Shown: piece after piece, positions 13,096-14,897 of the stretch
How positions within the stretch are numbered: the stretch's first letter is position 1
Layout: every line of letters starts with the position of its first letter
Assembly (NCBI GenBank): GCA_964495095.1
Contig: CAZBUH010000045.1
Span: forward strand, 1-14,897
Direction of reading: 5' to 3'
From: CAZBUH01 sp964495095
Lineage (GTDB): Bacteria; Bacillota; Clostridia; Oscillospirales; Oscillospiraceae
Length of the DNA stretch: 14,897 nucleotides
Notes under the pieces: model-generated
Told to the model about the DNA's origin: nothing
Databases searched by the model: none
The model's input: only the letters and a program-made list of their open reading frames with translations
Translations under genes and position numbers: made by a program

Positions 13096-13809
13096 TCAAT
13101 TTAAAATTTTTATTACCTCTTCCTGCTGAAGCTCCTTCCACTCCCCCGGCTCAAGGGTCCTATCAAGCTCCAGGCCGCCTATTTTTATCCTTTTAAGGTA
13201 CTTCACAGGCTTGCCCAGGCTGGCCAGCATACGCTTTACCTGATGGTATTTGCCCTCGCTTAAGGTCACCAGCGCCCGGCTCTCGGCGCCGGACTCCAAT
13301 ATTTCAAGCTCCGCCTCCCTGCAAACGGTGCCGTCCCTGAGCCAGACGCCTTGTTTAAAGGCGTCAACGTCCCCGCTGCCCAGGGCGCCGTCGGTTTTTA
13401 CGTAATACACCTTGTCTATATGATGCCTGGGAGATGTCATGCGGTGGGCAAACTCACCGTCGTTTGTAAGTATAATCAGCCCTTCAGAATCCTTATCAAG
13501 CCTGCCCGAGGGGAAAACCCCCATTTTCCTGTATTTCGGCGGCAGAAGCTCCATTACGGTTTTTTCGTTCCCGTCCACCGTAGCCGAAACGCAGCCCGCG
13601 GGCTTATTCAGCATTATATAGCAGAACTTGCTGTATTTTAAAGCTTTTCCGTCAATAATAATCCTGTCCTTATCCGGGTCGCACTTCTTTTCCGCTGTCA
13701 TCGCGGGGTGGCCGTTTACGATTATTCTGCCCTTCCGGACCGCGTCCCTTACCTCTGCCCTGGACATCACCCCGGCTGTCGAAATAAGCTTATCCAGCCT
13801 TACCAGCAT
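13096..13809 (-). CDS. rsuA: RsuA-family 16S rRNA pseudouridine synthase
   Basis: Isomerises a uridine in small-subunit rRNA to pseudouridine; E. coli RsuA acts at U516. An N-terminal S4 RNA-binding domain (about residues 1-55, with RLDKLIS, SRAEVRDAVRKGRIIVNG) precedes the synthase domain. The catalytic Asp is D105 in GRLDKDSEGLIILTNDG. KYHQVKRMLASLGKPV near the C-terminus is also typical of the RsuA/RluB/E/F branch. I choose the ATG at 13809 (237 aa) because family members begin directly with the S4 domain. A longer frame from a TTG at 13833 would add eight residues (MIFRMVKL) without a good ribosome-binding site. Distinguishing RsuA from RluB by eye is not certain. Confidence 0.9.
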   Translation of the reverse strand: MLVRLDKLISTAGVMSRAEVRDAVRKGRIIVNGHPAMTAEKKCDPDKDRIIIDGKALKYSKFCYIMLNKPAGCVSATVDGNEKTVMELLPPKYRKMGVFPSGRLDKDSEGLIILTNDGEFAHRMTSPRHHIDKVYYVKTDGALGSGDVDAFKQGVWLRDGTVCREAELEILESGAESRALVTLSEGKYHQVKRMLASLGKPVKYLKRIKIGGLELDRTLEPGEWKELQQEEVIKILN

Positions 13810-13865
13810 CAGCTTCACCATCCTGAAAATCAATATATACCGCCGCTTTTCAGCGCTCTTTTGAT

Positions 13866-13874
13866 ATTATAGCA
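13866..13874 (-). promoter_or_regulatory. Extended -10 promoter for the pseudouridine synthase gene
   Basis: On the minus strand TGCTATAAT (plus 13866-13874) is a perfect extended -10 element, about 55 bases before the chosen start. The -35 region at the right distance (TTTCAT) is poor, as is usual for extended -10 promoters. It lies in the divergent gap shared with the plus-strand gene at 13925. Confidence 0.6.
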
Positions 13875-13924
13875 TAATTCCTCTCTAAATGAAATAAACT
13901 TGTACTAATTCAGGAGGTGTAAAT

Positions 13925-14395
13925 ATGTATATTTTTACTGCCAAATTCAACAGAAAAAGGGCGGTGATAATCGTTCTTCTGATTGCCGTGGTAATATGCG
14001 CCATCGTTTTGCTGGCGGGGATGCGGGATCAGGGCAGCGAGACCGCCGCCAGTTACTCTGGAAATATAGACAGCAATGAGCGGCGCATCGCCTACCTTAT
14101 GTCCTTCGGCTGGCGGGTGGACGCCTCGCCTCTGGACCAGCAGGAAATAGTCATTCCCCGGGAATTCACCGGCGCATACAAGGAATACTACGACCTGCAG
14201 CTCAGCCAGGGCTTTGACCTCTCCGACTACAGCGGGATGAAAGCCACCCGCTATACATACGAGGTGAAAAACTACCCTGAAAACTCCGGCGGCGTGGTGG
14301 CCGACATCATAGTGTGCAACGAGACCGTTATCGCCGGGGACATACAGAGTACCGCGCTGGACGGGTTTATGCACGGGCTTTCCTCCGAGGGCTGA
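13925..14395 (+). CDS. DUF4830-type membrane-anchored protein
   Basis: Function unknown. The 156-aa protein has a basic N-terminus, one membrane span at about residues 13-32, and an external domain. The domain carries the features I associate with DUF4830 of Clostridia: RIAYLMSFGW (about 54-63), IVIPREF, YYDLQLSQGFDLSDYSG, TRYTYEVKNYP, and a C-terminal DGFMHGL. The pattern suggests a small extracellular domain tethered to the membrane; no catalytic residues can be named. The start ATG has a strong CAGGAGGTG 5 bases upstream. It is the only confident plus-strand gene here, transcribed away from the pseudouridine synthase gene, so there is no operon context to suggest a role. Confidence 0.88.
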   Translation: MYIFTAKFNRKRAVIIVLLIAVVICAIVLLAGMRDQGSETAASYSGNIDSNERRIAYLMSFGWRVDASPLDQQEIVIPREFTGAYKEYYDLQLSQGFDLSDYSGMKATRYTYEVKNYPENSGGVVADIIVCNETVIAGDIQSTALDGFMHGLSSEG

Positions 14396-14502
14396 AATGA
14401 AAAGGCCCACAGATACGGCGGGATGCGCTGTGATTTTCACAAAAACTAAAATAAGCTGGCGCATGGAAAGGTCAGATAAGGAAGTATTTCGTATGTAGGT
14501 TG

Positions 14503-14539
14503 CGGTGTAGCCCCGTGAGGGGCTGCACCGTTTCCTTTT
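14503..14539 (+). terminator. Strong hairpin, likely terminator of the DUF4830 gene
   Basis: CGGTGTAGCCCC (14503-14514) pairs with GGGGCTGCACCG (14519-14530) over 12 bp with one G-U pair, closed by a GUGA tetraloop. TTTCCTTTT follows, an imperfect U tract. It lies 108 bp after the DUF4830 stop codon. A stable GNRA-looped stem also fits a structured RNA, so termination is the likelier reading but not the only one. Confidence 0.6.
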
Positions 14540-14551
14540 GCTCACGCAACA

Positions 14552-14779
14552 ATGCGGAATTTCAGTACCAGTCGGAGGTCAGCAGTCTGCTGCTCTGTGT
14601 CTGCAAGCAGTTTTCTGCTTTCAGACAGTTTGGCAGACACGCCGGATTTATATCCCGGTGGGTGACTCCGTGCAGGTTATAGTCCTTCAGGCGCACCTAT
14701 CCCTCCGAAAAACGGGCGTGAAAAAAGTGCCTGGGGTACAAACGCTTTCAAAATCGTGTGCGGTTTGTTGTTTCGGTAA
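14552..14779 (+). pseudogene. Stop-interrupted small open frame
   Basis: From ATG at 14552 the frame reads 37 codons to TGA at 14663-14665. It then continues in the same frame for 37 more codons to TAA at 14777-14779. The first part is rich in Ser and Arg (STSRRSAVCCSVSASS) and ends LADTPDLYPGG; the second begins LRAGYSPSGAPIPPKNG. The matched composition on both sides suggests one former frame broken by a point mutation. No ribosome-binding site is evident (TTGCTCACGCAACA precedes the ATG), so it may equally be chance openness in non-coding DNA. Confidence 0.25.
14580..14640. repeat. Nested inverted repeats
   Basis: CAGCAG-T-CTGCTG occupies 14580-14592. Directly after it, GTGTCTGC (14597-14604) and GCAGACAC (14633-14640) form a perfect 8-bp outer stem. 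This encloses the perfect inner hairpin AAGCAG-TTTT-CTGCTT (14605-14620). Three dyads within 61 bp indicate a structured element rather than chance spacer. Confidence 0.7.
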
Positions 14780-14799
14780 ACTGGAATTTATTTTACTTA

Positions 14800-14897
14800 T
14801 CATTGACGTATCTGCAAAAGGTATTCTTCATCTGTGATGCCTGGAGGGAATGTACAGTCATATTCTTTCACGAGCAGGTTCGCCTCATTGAACTTCT
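14800..14897 (-). CDS. C-terminal fragment of an unidentified protein, cut by the window edge
   Basis: Reading the minus strand from the right edge gives 31 or more codons ending at TGA (14800-14802). The end reads KEYDCTFPPGITDEEYLLQIRQ, split as KEYDCTFPPGI and TDEEYLLQIRQ. The acidic, soluble, well-mixed composition looks like real coding sequence. I do not recognise the family. It points towards the DUF4830 gene, so the two converge across the structured stretch. Its start, length and operon lie outside the window. Confidence 0.5.
   Translation of the reverse strand, partial: KFNEANLLVKEYDCTFPPGITDEEYLLQIRQ

Larger units (their letters stand above)
14396..14799. other. 404-bp gene-poor stretch rich in inverted repeats
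   Basis: Between the DUF4830 gene and the partial minus-strand gene there is no confident coding sequence. The stretch holds a strong hairpin at 14503-14530, nested inverted repeats at 14580-14640, and an open frame broken by one stop codon (14552-14779), each listed separately. Such density of dyads is more like a structured RNA, a transfer origin or the border of a mobile element than ordinary spacer DNA. Which of these applies cannot be decided here. Confidence 0.5.

Noticed and set aside
1..14897. CRISPR array, tRNA or rRNA genes
   Set aside because: No regularly spaced short repeats and no tRNA- or rRNA-like sequence were seen on reading the window.

Overview
The window looks like part of a chromosome from a Gram-positive anaerobe of the class Clostridia, probably an Oscillospiraceae-like gut bacterium. 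This is inferred from strong Shine-Dalgarno sequences, the gene neighbourhood ftsE-ftsX-M23-M23-S41 and greA-lysS, an orphan UgpC/MsmK-type sugar ABC ATPase, and a DUF4830-type protein. Most core genes are fairly GC-rich and lie on the minus strand.

Region 1 (about 1-2770) is visibly AT-rich and reads as an acquired module. It encodes a complete type II restriction-modification system on the minus strand, in the order controller (C), restriction endonuclease (R), methyltransferase (M). R resembles NotI: four conserved cysteines plus a D...ExQ catalytic signature. M is a beta-class enzyme with TSPPYW, so probably an N4-cytosine methyltransferase. A controller-type operator precedes C, and a second promoter-like element sits at the end of C. 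The module lies between a perfect 15-bp inverted-repeat terminator and the lysS terminator.

Region 2 (2851-4911) is a greA-lysS operon with a perfect-consensus promoter (TTGACA-17-TATAAT). Region 3 (4916-11544) is a probable cell-wall operon: a CdaR/PucR-type regulator, FtsE, FtsX, two EnvC/PcsB-like coiled-coil M23 endopeptidases and an S41 processing protease. FtsEX is known to control a coiled-coil hydrolase or hydrolase activator at the division site. The S41 protease could trim or turn over the hydrolases. The two M23 genes share a 519-bp block with one synonymous difference, while their ends are clearly diverged. A 163-bp imperfect fold-back element separates them.

Region 4 (11671-13924) holds the orphan ABC ATPase, whose promoter overlaps a 43-bp dyad, and an RsuA-type pseudouridine synthase. 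Region 5 (13925-14897) holds a plus-strand DUF4830 membrane-anchored protein, then about 400 bp rich in inverted repeats with a stop-interrupted ORF, then the end of an unidentified minus-strand gene. This could be the edge of a mobile element or a structured RNA locus.

The points most worth a second look are the C-R-M order with its internal promoter, the homogenised M23 pair with the fold-back element between them, and the structured right-hand border.
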